From positions 106,586 through 144,517 of the forward strand of contig NZ_PGEM01000025.1 of assembly GCF_002934005.1 (NCBI RefSeq): DNA of 37,932 nt. The letters run 5' to 3'. The position numbers were made by a program, and so were the translations under genes. Position 1 is the first letter of the stretch. Each line of letters starts with the position of its first letter. The notes under the pieces are model-generated. The model had not been told where the DNA came from. It worked only from the letters and a program-made list of their open reading frames with translations, and made no database searches. The DNA is from Cuspidothrix issatschenkoi CHARLIE-1. GTDB lineage: Bacteria > Cyanobacteriota > Cyanobacteriia > Cyanobacteriales > Nostocaceae. Positions 25,346 through 33,078 of this stretch are shown in pieces.

Positions 25346-27053
25346 ATAAATTGACTAAAAATTGTAATGCTAAAAGGGTAGCGTTATCAGAGGCGCCACG
25401 TTCTAAAACTTTATTAATAGTCAAATTAACTGAGTTTTGTAGGTTTTGATCAGGGGTGAAAATTTCCGCCAGTTCGTTTTTAGGCACTAAGTCCCAAACC
25501 CCATCAGAACATAGTAATATAATATCTTCATGTTCTAACTGCATAGATAATTCTGGAGTGGTTTGTTTTAAATTTTGGACGTAACCATCGCTTAATCTAC
25601 GTTTTGTGCCGATGGATTTTGTGAGAACATTTCTCTCTGGGTGTTCTAAACTTTCAGCTTCTGTAATCTGTTCACTGGCTACTAACATGGCAACTAGAGA
25701 ATGATCTTGACTGAGTTGTTTTATTTGCCCTTGACGTAGTAAGTAAATGCGACTATCACCAACATGACTAATTATTAATTGTTCGGATATGGCAAATATG
25801 ACGCTGAGGGTTGTTCCTCCATCTTTAAGTTGATTTGATACTGTTTCGTTGGCTTGAACAAATAGGTTTTCTAGCCATTCCTGGTATTGTTCTATGGTTT
25901 GATTTTGGAAAAATATGGGTGTTTCTAAAACTGTTTTTATTGCCAATTGACTGGCTAATTCGCCTTGAGACATTCCCCCCATACCATCAGCGATCGCAGC
26001 TAAGAGGATGGTTTCTCTATCACTGATTTTCTGTTGTTTGATGCCATAGTTATCTTCATTTTGTAAACGGTTTATTGATAGTCCAACGGTAGAACTACTG
26101 GCTATTTGCCAGTTAATGTTGGGTGTGCTAATGTTTTGGCGGGTGTGAACTAATATTTTTAATAGTTGTTCTAGGGGAAATCTTTCTTCTGGTAGGGAAG
26201 ATAAACAAATTTTGAGAATTTGATAAATAATAGGAATGGGACTAATTTCTATTTCTATGGTTTGGTCTGTTGATAGGGTTTGTTTGTGAATTATCTGATA
26301 TAATAATGCTGCAACTGTATAACTACTCATTGTTTCGTGAATGGGGTTTTTACAGTATGCTAATTCGGGAGCGCAATAAGTTCCTATTAACCCAGAATTG
26401 AGAGTTTCACCCAAGGGATAGGCACTAGTAAGGTCGAAAAATTGTATAGGTGTTCCCATTTGAATAAATTGGGGAAGGATATTGATAAAACACCATCCTC
26501 TTTGATGAAGATAGCGGCATAATTGACATATTTGGCTGGTTAAAAATATTGATTCTTCTAAAGAATGTTCGGTTTTTAGCCAAGTTTCTAGGGTCTGATT
26601 TTCCTTGGGAAGGTAGGTAATAAGGAGAAGTTTTTGATGTGATATATTGGTGTTAATTTCTGTTTCTGGATAATATTCATCTTCTAAATATTCTTTTTGC
26701 AAATATTCTGAGGCTGTATCTATTTCTGGAATAGGAGAAAAGATAGTTTCAATTTCTGGGATATTTTGGGGTTTAATGTCAATAGTTATATTGTCTTGGC
26801 TGTGTGCAAGTAGTTCGGTTACTAGTTTATAATCACCTAGTTTTTTTCTCAGTTCTAGTTCTTGGTTGAGTGCGCTGTTAGTTGCACCTATTCTCAGTAA
26901 ACCTGGTTTTTCAGATATGATATTGACTTGAAAGTAATAAATATCAGGTGTGAGTTGTCCTAAATAGGAGATGATTTCTATTTGCAGGTTATCTATTTGA
27001 AAACAGATGTTTTCTTTAATTATTAGTGGATTTTGATTTGTATTGTCATTCAT
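25344..27053 (-). CDS. Pseudokinase-PP2C serine/threonine phosphatase fusion
   Basis: A 569-residue protein. Residues ~320-567 are a complete PP2C phosphatase with the metal-binding motifs NEDNYG, AIADGMGGMSQGE (about 354-366), GGTTLS, HVGDSRIYLLR, LLCSDGVWDL and GASDNATLLAL. The N-terminal half looks like a decayed protein kinase: LRKKLGDYKLVTELL in the N-lobe; HQRGWCFINILPQFIQM in place of the HRDxKPxN loop, with Asn191 where the catalytic Asp should be; FFDLTS in place of DFG; then GTYCAPELAY and SLPEERFPLEQLLKIL. I infer it is catalytically dead and regulatory. PP2C activity toward substrates of the adjacent kinase is the natural reading. The stop codon overlaps a palindromic repeat. No ribosome site is obvious at the ATG 27053. 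Confidence 0.88.
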   Translation of the reverse strand: MNDNTNQNPLIIKENICFQIDNLQIEIISYLGQLTPDIYYFQVNIISEKPGLLRIGATNSALNQELELRKKLGDYKLVTELLAHSQDNITIDIKPQNIPEIETIFSPIPEIDTASEYLQKEYLEDEYYPETEINTNISHQKLLLITYLPKENQTLETWLKTEHSLEESIFLTSQICQLCRYLHQRGWCFINILPQFIQMGTPIQFFDLTSAYPLGETLNSGLIGTYCAPELAYCKNPIHETMSSYTVAALLYQIIHKQTLSTDQTIEIEISPIPIIYQILKICLSSLPEERFPLEQLLKILVHTRQNISTPNINWQIASSSTVGLSINRLQNEDNYGIKQQKISDRETILLAAIADGMGGMSQGELASQLAIKTVLETPIFFQNQTIEQYQEWLENLFVQANETVSNQLKDGGTTLSVIFAISEQLIISHVGDSRIYLLRQGQIKQLSQDHSLVAMLVASEQITEAESLEHPERNVLTKSIGTKRRLSDGYVQNLKQTTPELSMQLEHEDIILLCSDGVWDLVPKNELAEIFTPDQNLQNSVNLTINKVLERGASDNATLLALQFLVNL

Positions 27054-27081
27054 AGATTCGCAATCAGTATCAGGTTTTAAT

Positions 27082-27150
27082 GCCCCCTAACCCCCAATTC
27101 TGGGGGAATCAGAATTTCCAAGTCCCCAAAGTTTGGGGGATTTGGGGGGC
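27082..27150. repeat. C/G-rich inverted repeat between FHA and PP2C genes
   Basis: GCCCCCTAACCCCCAA (27082-27097) and TTTGGGGGATTTGGGGGGC (27132-27150) are imperfect inverted repeats around a 34-base middle that has its own CCCCCAATTCTGGGGG hairpin. This type of CCCCCTAACCCCC repeat is common between cyanobacterial genes. Confidence 0.7.
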
Positions 27151-27184
27151 TAAATATGGTATCACAGGAAATTTTTTTGATGTT

Positions 27185-27703
27185 TTAGATAGTTTGAAAG
27201 AGAAATCTAACTTTACCAAATGCTATTTCATCACCTGAGTTTAAGGAGGTGGGTATGGTAATTCTGGCACTAAAGCGAGTTTGTCCTGGGGGTTTGATAA
27301 ATACTCCATTGGTAGAACCTAAGTCTTTGATTTTCCATGTTCCTAGTTCTTGATAAATTTCCGCATGATTACGAGATACTGTTTCTCCGCCAAAAAACGT
27401 TTCTAAATCAATTTCTACTGGTCCTGTGTCTGGGTCAAATATGCCCACAATGGCGTTATTATCTAGGATAAATTCTGGGATGGGGGCGGTTGTTTGTTTA
27501 GATGTTAGTTTGGCTTTTGTAAATGTGTTGATAATTGGAGGATAGTTGGGTTGTGGTGTAGTTGGTTGAATGACTGTAGGTGCTAAGGAGGGGTCTATTT
27601 TTGGTTGTGGTGTGATTATGGCTTGTAGTTCTGAACCGCAAGCGTTACAAAATTCTGAATTGTCTGAATTTTGATCATAACCGCAAACTGTACAGGTAAT
27701 CAT
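27185..27703 (-). CDS. Zinc-ribbon and FHA domain protein
   Basis: A 172-residue cytoplasmic protein. The N-terminus is a zinc ribbon (Cys4, Cys7, Cys19, Cys22; CTVC and CNAC), similar in spacing to that of the kinase two genes downstream. A Pro/Thr-rich linker (about 30-75, several TxQP and TxP motifs) follows. Residues ~80-172 are a canonical FHA phosphothreonine-binding domain with all key residues: SRNHAEI (Ser110, Arg111, His113) and DLGSTNGVF (129-134). It should bind phosphothreonine on a partner; candidates are the kinase or the KTVKMG tail of the VWA protein encoded immediately upstream. The ATG at 27703 has GAGGAT upstream. Confidence 0.92.
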   Translation of the reverse strand: MITCTVCGYDQNSDNSEFCNACGSELQAIITPQPKIDPSLAPTVIQPTTPQPNYPPIINTFTKAKLTSKQTTAPIPEFILDNNAIVGIFDPDTGPVEIDLETFFGGETVSRNHAEIYQELGTWKIKDLGSTNGVFIKPPGQTRFSARITIPTSLNSGDEIAFGKVRFLFQTI

Positions 27704-27766
27704 GATACTTTTATCCTCATTTTCAATTATTAATTTTTTTTCAAAAACTTTTAAGATCCTCTTTTA

Positions 27767-27888
27767 AGATCCCCGACTTCTTTCCTATTGTATCAAGAAA
27801 TTATCAATTGATGTCAGAAGTCGGGGATCTGGTTATTCTTGTATCAAGAAATTATCAATTGATGTCAGAAGTCGGGGATCTGGTTATT
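27767..27888. repeat. Palindromic repeat copy 5 with a tandem duplication of its right half
   Basis: The left arm AGATCCCCGACTTC (27767-27780) pairs with GAAGTCGGGGATCT at 27817-27830 across a 36-base loop. A 50-base block containing the right arm (27788-27837) is repeated exactly at 27839-27888 (period 51), so a second right arm sits at 27868-27881. The duplication runs up to the stop codon of the VWA gene. Confidence 0.9.
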
Positions 27889-29279
27889 TATGTTCCTGTG
27901 AGTTTTCGCATTTCCTCTTCTGAAGGCATTTCGTTAATATCATCGCCCATTTTTACGGTTTTACCTTTTGCACCCATTTTCACGGTTTTCCGAGTTCCAT
28001 CGGAGATTTTTCGGGTTTTTCGGAGTTCTTCTTGGGCGTTGGTTAAGGATTCTGTCATGTCCTTATTACCAATTTTCATGGTCATGCGTCGGGCTGTTTC
28101 TAATATTTGTTCGGCTTTTTGTGGATCATGTTCGGCTATTTTTGTAGCTTGGTTGACGAGGTTAGCTATGTTGCATTGTTGGACATAATCCATAACTTCT
28201 TGATTGACTTGGGCTGCATTTTCCTGTCCGGGAACGAATTGAATAATTAGGTTTTGTGGTGGAAATTCACCGCGTATTTTTTGTCCGGGTATGTCGTAAG
28301 TGATCCCAAGTTGGGCGATACGCACACGAGTAGCGGGACGATTATTAATAGTAAATTCGAGGATAAATATGGTTTCGTCATTAGCGATCGCATTCCCTAA
28401 AGGATGAATATCTTGATTAATGGGAAACTCGGCTTGGGTGGGGTAAGCGCGAACAATTCTAGTCAGTTCTACTCCTTTAACTGTTTTCACTGTTAGGGCT
28501 AGATTGGTGATAACTTCTTCTTGGGCTTGGCTATATTCGTCTATGATTTTATTGGGTAAATCAAGGATGGAAATTTGTGTACCTATGGCTGTTCCTGGGA
28601 CAATATAAAGTAATTTTCCTCCTGTAGAATCGCTAAGATGGGTAAGTAGGTCTTCATTAAATTCTCCTACTCCTAATGCGGTAATGGGGATATTATTGGT
28701 GGCGAAATTACTAGAAATTGACCGACATTGATCTTCATCAAATGTTTGTCCATCAGTAAATAATAGGGCGCGTCTGACTGTCATTTGTTGTTCACTTAAG
28801 ATATCAAATGTCCGCCGTAATCCTAAACCCATGCGTGTACCACCGGAAAAGTTTCTCAGGTTGTTAATAGCGGTTTCTAGTTGATTAATTTCTGTGGCAC
28901 TGGTTAAGCCGATAGTTTGGGAAGCGTTATCATCAAATTGGACTATGGCAATGCGATCGCTGGTGGTCAATTTTCCCGAACGGACTAATGCTAATAAGGA
29001 TTCAATGACTAGATCTATTTTGGATTTTCCCCCTATAGCCTCTTGATATTCTTTACCATCTTGTTGATAAATAACCCCCGTTGGTTTTGACTCTCCTGAT
29101 ACTATTTCATACATTGAACCACTAGTATCAATAACAAAGGTAAAGGTTGTGGGGGGACGACTTGTGGCGACATCTTTAGTAGGACGTAATTTCAGCATCA
29201 CAAATAATTTTTGTGCTGCCGTATCTGCTGGCATAAATTCCCGATGGGGAGTAATACTAATGTTAAGATTGTTCTGCAT
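27888..29279 (-). CDS. VWA domain protein with repeated KTVKMG tail
   Basis: A 463-residue soluble protein without signal peptide. Residues ~44-230 are a von Willebrand A domain with an intact MIDAS: DTSGSM (Asp51, Ser53, Ser55), the Thr of SGGTRMG, and the Asp of FTDGQT. A beta-rich region follows (about 250-360), then a helical region (QQCNIANLVNQATKIAEHDP). The basic C-terminal tail contains TRKTVKMG and GKTVKMG in tandem (Thr432 and Thr441), then acidic DDINEMPSEEE. The tail resembles kinase target and FHA ligand peptides; this is inference. The ATG at 29279 has AGGAAAG upstream. The family resembles TerY/inter-alpha-trypsin-like VWA proteins but is not obviously TerY itself. Confidence 0.88.
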   Translation of the reverse strand: MQNNLNISITPHREFMPADTAAQKLFVMLKLRPTKDVATSRPPTTFTFVIDTSGSMYEIVSGESKPTGVIYQQDGKEYQEAIGGKSKIDLVIESLLALVRSGKLTTSDRIAIVQFDDNASQTIGLTSATEINQLETAINNLRNFSGGTRMGLGLRRTFDILSEQQMTVRRALLFTDGQTFDEDQCRSISSNFATNNIPITALGVGEFNEDLLTHLSDSTGGKLLYIVPGTAIGTQISILDLPNKIIDEYSQAQEEVITNLALTVKTVKGVELTRIVRAYPTQAEFPINQDIHPLGNAIANDETIFILEFTINNRPATRVRIAQLGITYDIPGQKIRGEFPPQNLIIQFVPGQENAAQVNQEVMDYVQQCNIANLVNQATKIAEHDPQKAEQILETARRMTMKIGNKDMTESLTNAQEELRKTRKISDGTRKTVKMGAKGKTVKMGDDINEMPSEEEMRKLTGT

Positions 29280-29302
29280 TTTTCTTTCCTAATTAAATAT
29301 AG

Positions 29303-29359
29303 CAGGGAACAGGGAACAGGGAACACTTCGACAAGCTCAGTGCATCGCAGGGAACAGGG
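29303..29359. repeat. CAGGGAA tandem repeat and 30-bp direct repeat, copy 1
   Basis: Three CAGGGAA heptamers are followed by a 30-base sequence beginning TTCGACAAGCTCAGTGC (29327-29356), which recurs exactly and in the same orientation at 29888-29917. The two copies bracket the small gene at 29452-29835. Confidence 0.85.
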
Positions 29360-29424
29360 TTGAAAGTCCTTTGATGTATAGTTTTTTAGGTAAATTCTGT
29401 ATCTCATTCAAGTGCATACCGCTA

Positions 29425-29459
29425 TAATTAAATAATTAAATAATTAAATAATTAAATAA
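29425..29459. repeat. Octanucleotide tandem repeat (TAATTAAA)
   Basis: Four tandem copies of an 8-base AT-only unit run into the 3' end of the small gene at 29452 and overlap its stop codon. Confidence 0.85.
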
Positions 29460-29835
29460 AATTTAAGGTGGGAAGCATACCAAATTCAGGTTCTATATCT
29501 GACAAATCTGGATCAATTATTTTCGGTATGTCCTGATTTCCTGTTTCTTGGAGGTTATCAATATTTTCTTCTATTAATAACCGCAAGTTGAGGGTCACAG
29601 AACTAAATCTATAGCCTTCTCTAATATCCTTTACCCAGGTTTGAATAATGTTGTTGAGTTGATGATCTTTAATTGCTGATAGGCTGAGATTTTGTAAGGT
29701 TGTGCGGATATCTTCTTTGATGGCGGGGGTAAAAATCTGTTCTGGCATATCTTCTTGAATTGGGGTTAAATCTAAGGTGTAAGTATATTGCGCTGATGAA
29801 TCTTTAAGTTTGAGATTAAATGTATATTTAACCAT
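29452..29835 (-). CDS. Small unknown protein within the signalling cluster
   Basis: A 127-residue soluble protein that I do not recognise. The N-terminal third alternates polar and hydrophobic residues (YTFNLKLKDSSAQYTYTLDL), suggesting beta strands. The middle is helical (IRTTLQNLSLSAIKDHQLNN) and the end is acidic (PDLSDIEPEFG). It shares orientation with the genes on both sides but has larger gaps (172 and 258 bp) filled with repeats. It is bracketed by two identical 30-bp direct repeats, and its stop codon lies in a tandem octanucleotide repeat, so its reading frame end may have shifted. Confidence 0.65.
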   Translation of the reverse strand: MVKYTFNLKLKDSSAQYTYTLDLTPIQEDMPEQIFTPAIKEDIRTTLQNLSLSAIKDHQLNNIIQTWVKDIREGYRFSSVTLNLRLLIEENIDNLQETGNQDIPKIIDPDLSDIEPEFGMLPTLNFI

Positions 29836-29887
29836 TTATTTAACCATTTGCAGTAAAAGTTTTATCGTAAGTAGGTTAGCGGGAACA

Positions 29888-29917
29888 TTCGACAAGCTCA
29901 GTGCATCGCAGGGAACA
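29888..29917. repeat. 30-bp direct repeat, copy 2
   Basis: Exact copy, same orientation, of 29327-29356 (TTCGACAAGCTCAGTGC at the start). Confidence 0.85.
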
Positions 29918-30008
29918 CCGAAGAGAGTTTTGGGCGATTTTACTTTTCTTCACATACCTTTAAATTTTTCGGTTCACCTACTTATGTAAGGATTCAGGTG
30001 AGGGGATA

Positions 30009-30074
30009 AGATCCCCGACTTCTTTAATTAATTGTATTCGGAAAAGATAGATCTATCTTAGAAGTCGGGGATCT
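30009..30074. repeat. Palindromic repeat (GATCCCCGACTTC family), copy 6, long-loop form
   Basis: AGATCCCCGACTTCT (30009-30023) and AGAAGTCGGGGATCT (30060-30074) are perfect inverted repeats around a 36-base loop, the same loop length as the copy at 27767. The loop contains its own palindrome GATAGATCTATC. It lies 20 bp past the stop codon of the VWA membrane protein. Confidence 0.9.
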
Positions 30075-30093
30075 GGTTATCATCCCTGAATAC

Positions 30094-31539
30094 TCACGTT
30101 TTATCTTTAACTTCTATAGTGATTTGTCCTAATTTGCGGGTATCACCGACTTTTAAATCTTGACTGGTTTTTTTCATGTTTTTTATAGCTGCATACTCTT
30201 GATCAAATTGCATGATAATGTTTTCTCCTTCTTTAAAGATTCTAGCGGTAATCGGTGTAAATCCATCGGAGGCATTTAGGGGAATTTCTACATTTAAGGA
30301 ACTACCAATTAAAATTGGCTTTGTCCCTAATAAATATGTGGTTTGTTCCGTTGCTGTCCAATTTACTAATAAATATGGTTGTGATTCTAACTGCTTTTGT
30401 TCTATCCAAGCTATCATTAAACCAATGAAAAATCCTATAATAGATGTACCGGATAAACGCCCCAAAACATCGCCGAAAATACTGGCTGTAATTAAGAAAC
30501 CACTACCACCAATTCCTCCCCCAATTGTTCCACCTAATAAAGCATTTTTCAGTTTTAAATTAGGAACAAAAAACTTAGTCCCTCCTCCTACTAATGCACC
30601 GAGAATTACCCAGGCGACAATATACCCAATTATTTCTAACCCAGCTATATTATAAAGAGGTAGAAATACAATTTGTCCGGTTGCACCTGCTATCATTCCC
30701 GCAGCCAGACTACCAAGGGTGCTGATAATACCTTTACGTACTGTTAATAAGGGAAGGCGCATATAGCGATTTTGTCCCATAATTAAAGCCAGGGATATTC
30801 CCATGGCTAAAAATGCTGTCCAACCACCCGTGCTTAATACTGAATCAGTGATACTGTAGTTTTTGCCAGAGTCAGATTCAACTAATTGTTTATAAATTGC
30901 GGCTTCTGCGTTGCGAAAGGCTTGCTCAAATTGACCGGAATTAGCATAAAATACTAATGAGCCATCGCCTGTAATTTGAGTTAAATAATTTATATCTGCA
31001 TCCCCTGTAGCAACTGAAATTAATTTTATTCCCATGTTTCTGGCAGCTAGGGCTGAATTATAGGCAAAATTCGGATCATCTGGGATACCATCGGTAAATA
31101 GAATGATGTTTTTATCTAATGCGGTTGTTTGTAATTCTCCCATGGCTACGTTGATACCTTCAGCCATTGGTGTACCTCCACTTTCTGATAAGGTATCAAT
31201 GGCATTTTTTAAGGTGTTAGCGTCCTTTGTGAGTGGGGTGGCGGTTTTAATTTCTAGTCCAAAACTGACTACTGCCAGTTGATCTTTTTGTAGGTCACGA
31301 CGTTCTATAAATTTGCTGGCTGCTGTTTTGACCTCTGTTAATTTTCCATCACTCATACTTGAGGATGCGTCAACTAATAAAACTATGGCTTGGGCAGATG
31401 AGTTTGGTTTAGCTTTGGTTAAGGCTAAAAATGGTTCTCCTAATAGAATTGCGGCTGTCAGGCATCCACTAGCACCGTATAATCCAAATAGTAGGGGTTT
31501 GTTATTTTTTAATTGATTAAATGGGTTAAAGTTTCTCAT
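30094..31539 (-). CDS. VWA domain membrane protein with FHA-like C-terminus
   Basis: A 481-residue protein. A signal-anchor helix (about residues 17-40) is followed by a VWA domain (about 50-225) with MIDAS residues DASSSM (Asp57, Ser59, Ser61), the Thr of GGTPMAEG, and FTDGIPDD. Several hydrophobic helices follow between ~235 and 380 (GWTAFLAMGISLALIMG; GMIAGATGQIVFLPLY; ILGALVGGG; IGFFIGLMIAWIEQ). The last ~90 residues are a degenerate FHA-like domain (ILIGSSLNVEIPL, then FTPITARI where SRxHAxI is expected). The membrane segment and tail resemble those of the protein at 36664-37842. Topology is inferred: VWA outside, FHA-like tail inside. Only 3 bp separate its start from the upstream gene's stop. 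Confidence 0.85.
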   Translation of the reverse strand: MRNFNPFNQLKNNKPLLFGLYGASGCLTAAILLGEPFLALTKAKPNSSAQAIVLLVDASSSMSDGKLTEVKTAASKFIERRDLQKDQLAVVSFGLEIKTATPLTKDANTLKNAIDTLSESGGTPMAEGINVAMGELQTTALDKNIILFTDGIPDDPNFAYNSALAARNMGIKLISVATGDADINYLTQITGDGSLVFYANSGQFEQAFRNAEAAIYKQLVESDSGKNYSITDSVLSTGGWTAFLAMGISLALIMGQNRYMRLPLLTVRKGIISTLGSLAAGMIAGATGQIVFLPLYNIAGLEIIGYIVAWVILGALVGGGTKFFVPNLKLKNALLGGTIGGGIGGSGFLITASIFGDVLGRLSGTSIIGFFIGLMIAWIEQKQLESQPYLLVNWTATEQTTYLLGTKPILIGSSLNVEIPLNASDGFTPITARIFKEGENIIMQFDQEYAAIKNMKKTSQDLKVGDTRKLGQITIEVKDKT

Positions 31540-31542
31540 TTT

Positions 31543-33078
31543 TTAATTAGATGTTTTATTAGCTTTGTCGGTCATCCTGTCGTAAACCATACGTGATATT
31601 TCTGGAAACAATGTTTTATCTTTATAAAAACTTGGGTCATCTCCTAAAACAACTAATATATATTTAGATTTTTCATCAGGACTAACTATAATAGCCGCAT
31701 CATTACGAGTTTTGAAGTTCCAGCCCATTTTTGAATAAAATTTGATATTTTGAGGTAGTTTTTCACCTAAAAAACCCTCAATAGCATTAAATTCTTTATT
31801 TTTCCAAGCTACTGGTGATAAATCTCTTTTCATTAATTTTTTCATTTCCCGACTATATTTTTTAGAAATTGATTTTTCCATATATATTTCATATAATAAA
31901 CGCGTTATATGATAAGAGTTCGTATAGTTACGAATAGGGTTGATTTCATTATCACGAAGTTGTAAATCTCGACCTACAGGGGCATCATTTTTTTGATAAG
32001 AAGTGGGAAAAACTTTCTGACTGACATTAATTGGATCATAACCAGCATTTTTAAAAAATAAGTTCATGGCTAAACGCCTTTGAAGCCACTCTTTTAACTC
32101 CTCGCCTGATAAAGATTCACCTGATTCTGTTCCTGTGATTTTATCTACAATCACACTAGAGGATTCATTATCTGAATCCTGAATCATTTTTTTTAAATCT
32201 TTCTCAGAAATGATTCCTCGTTGTAACTTATTAGTGTTGTAATTTCCATACAAGTAAACCATCCAAAATAATTTTACTATACTTGCGGCAAATCTGGGTT
32301 CTTTCGGTAAATACCCAGCATAATAAGGAAATTTTGGCTGATTTATTTCTAATAAACTAACAGATAGTTTATCACTTGGTAAACCTTTATTTTCAACATA
32401 ACTGACAATATCATTAACTATTTTATCTAGATTTTCACTACTTTTAAACTCTGGAGGTTTAGTATTATAAACTAGTGTTGCATATTTATTTTCTATATTT
32501 TGTAAATTGTATTCATCAGGCTGAATTAATCTCATTTCATTTTGTGATGTAGGCATCAAAGCTTCTATAGATACAGAAGGAGTTGGTACAGGTTGTAATG
32601 GTTTTATAGTATTTATATCTTGATTCTTTGAAGATACAGAAATTTTAGTGTTTGCATTATTATCATTATAGGGAGGAACAATTATCAAATAATTACCACT
32701 TTCAGGTAATATTAATTTATATTTGCCATAAAAACTAGTTTCTTTATTTGCTGGTGTTTTTAAGATTATCTTAGTATCAGAATAAAAGTTGATAATTTTT
32801 CCAGTTTGGCCTTCAAAACTAAAACAAGCTGTTTTATCGTTGGCTGTATTTTTCTTATGTAAATTTTGTATATCAGATGTTAATATCAATGGTGATATCA
32901 CCTGACATTTTTGTTGATTAATGTCAACTATTTTAGTCGGTGCTTTGTTTTGGGTAAATTTATTAAAAACAACTACAAATAGTGATATCGGTAGTAAAAA
33001 TAAGAAAATAATTCTCCTTATCAAAACCGATGTATTTATTTTACGGATTATTTTGTGAGTTTTATTATTATTATTCAT
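31543..33078 (-). CDS. Membrane-anchored beta-lactamase-fold serine hydrolase with PPC-like domain
   Basis: A 511-residue protein. A single N-terminal transmembrane helix (about 19-39) has no clear cleavage site. Residues ~84-137 form a PPC-like beta sandwich (KTACFSFEGQTGKIINFYSD; GKYKLILPESGNYLIIVPP), also found in the two upstream lipoproteins. Residues ~210-505 resemble a class A beta-lactamase/DD-peptidase fold: SIVK (Ser266, Lys269), SDN in DSDNESSS (Ser302-Asn304), and KMGW (450-453) where KTG is usual. The active-site pair is present, but the altered third motif makes true beta-lactamase activity doubtful; a peptidoglycan-related or inactive role is possible. It overlaps the preceding lipoprotein gene by ATGA. 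Confidence 0.85.
   Translation of the reverse strand: MNNNNKTHKIIRKINTSVLIRRIIFLFLLPISLFVVVFNKFTQNKAPTKIVDINQQKCQVISPLILTSDIQNLHKKNTANDKTACFSFEGQTGKIINFYSDTKIILKTPANKETSFYGKYKLILPESGNYLIIVPPYNDNNANTKISVSSKNQDINTIKPLQPVPTPSVSIEALMPTSQNEMRLIQPDEYNLQNIENKYATLVYNTKPPEFKSSENLDKIVNDIVSYVENKGLPSDKLSVSLLEINQPKFPYYAGYLPKEPRFAASIVKLFWMVYLYGNYNTNKLQRGIISEKDLKKMIQDSDNESSSVIVDKITGTESGESLSGEELKEWLQRRLAMNLFFKNAGYDPINVSQKVFPTSYQKNDAPVGRDLQLRDNEINPIRNYTNSYHITRLLYEIYMEKSISKKYSREMKKLMKRDLSPVAWKNKEFNAIEGFLGEKLPQNIKFYSKMGWNFKTRNDAAIIVSPDEKSKYILVVLGDDPSFYKDKTLFPEISRMVYDRMTDKANKTSN

Noticed and set aside
27808-28188. 126-codon plus-strand open frame
   Set aside because: It lies antisense to the VWA gene and owes its start to the 51-bp tandem duplication; its translation repeats the duplicated block and then mirrors a conserved gene.
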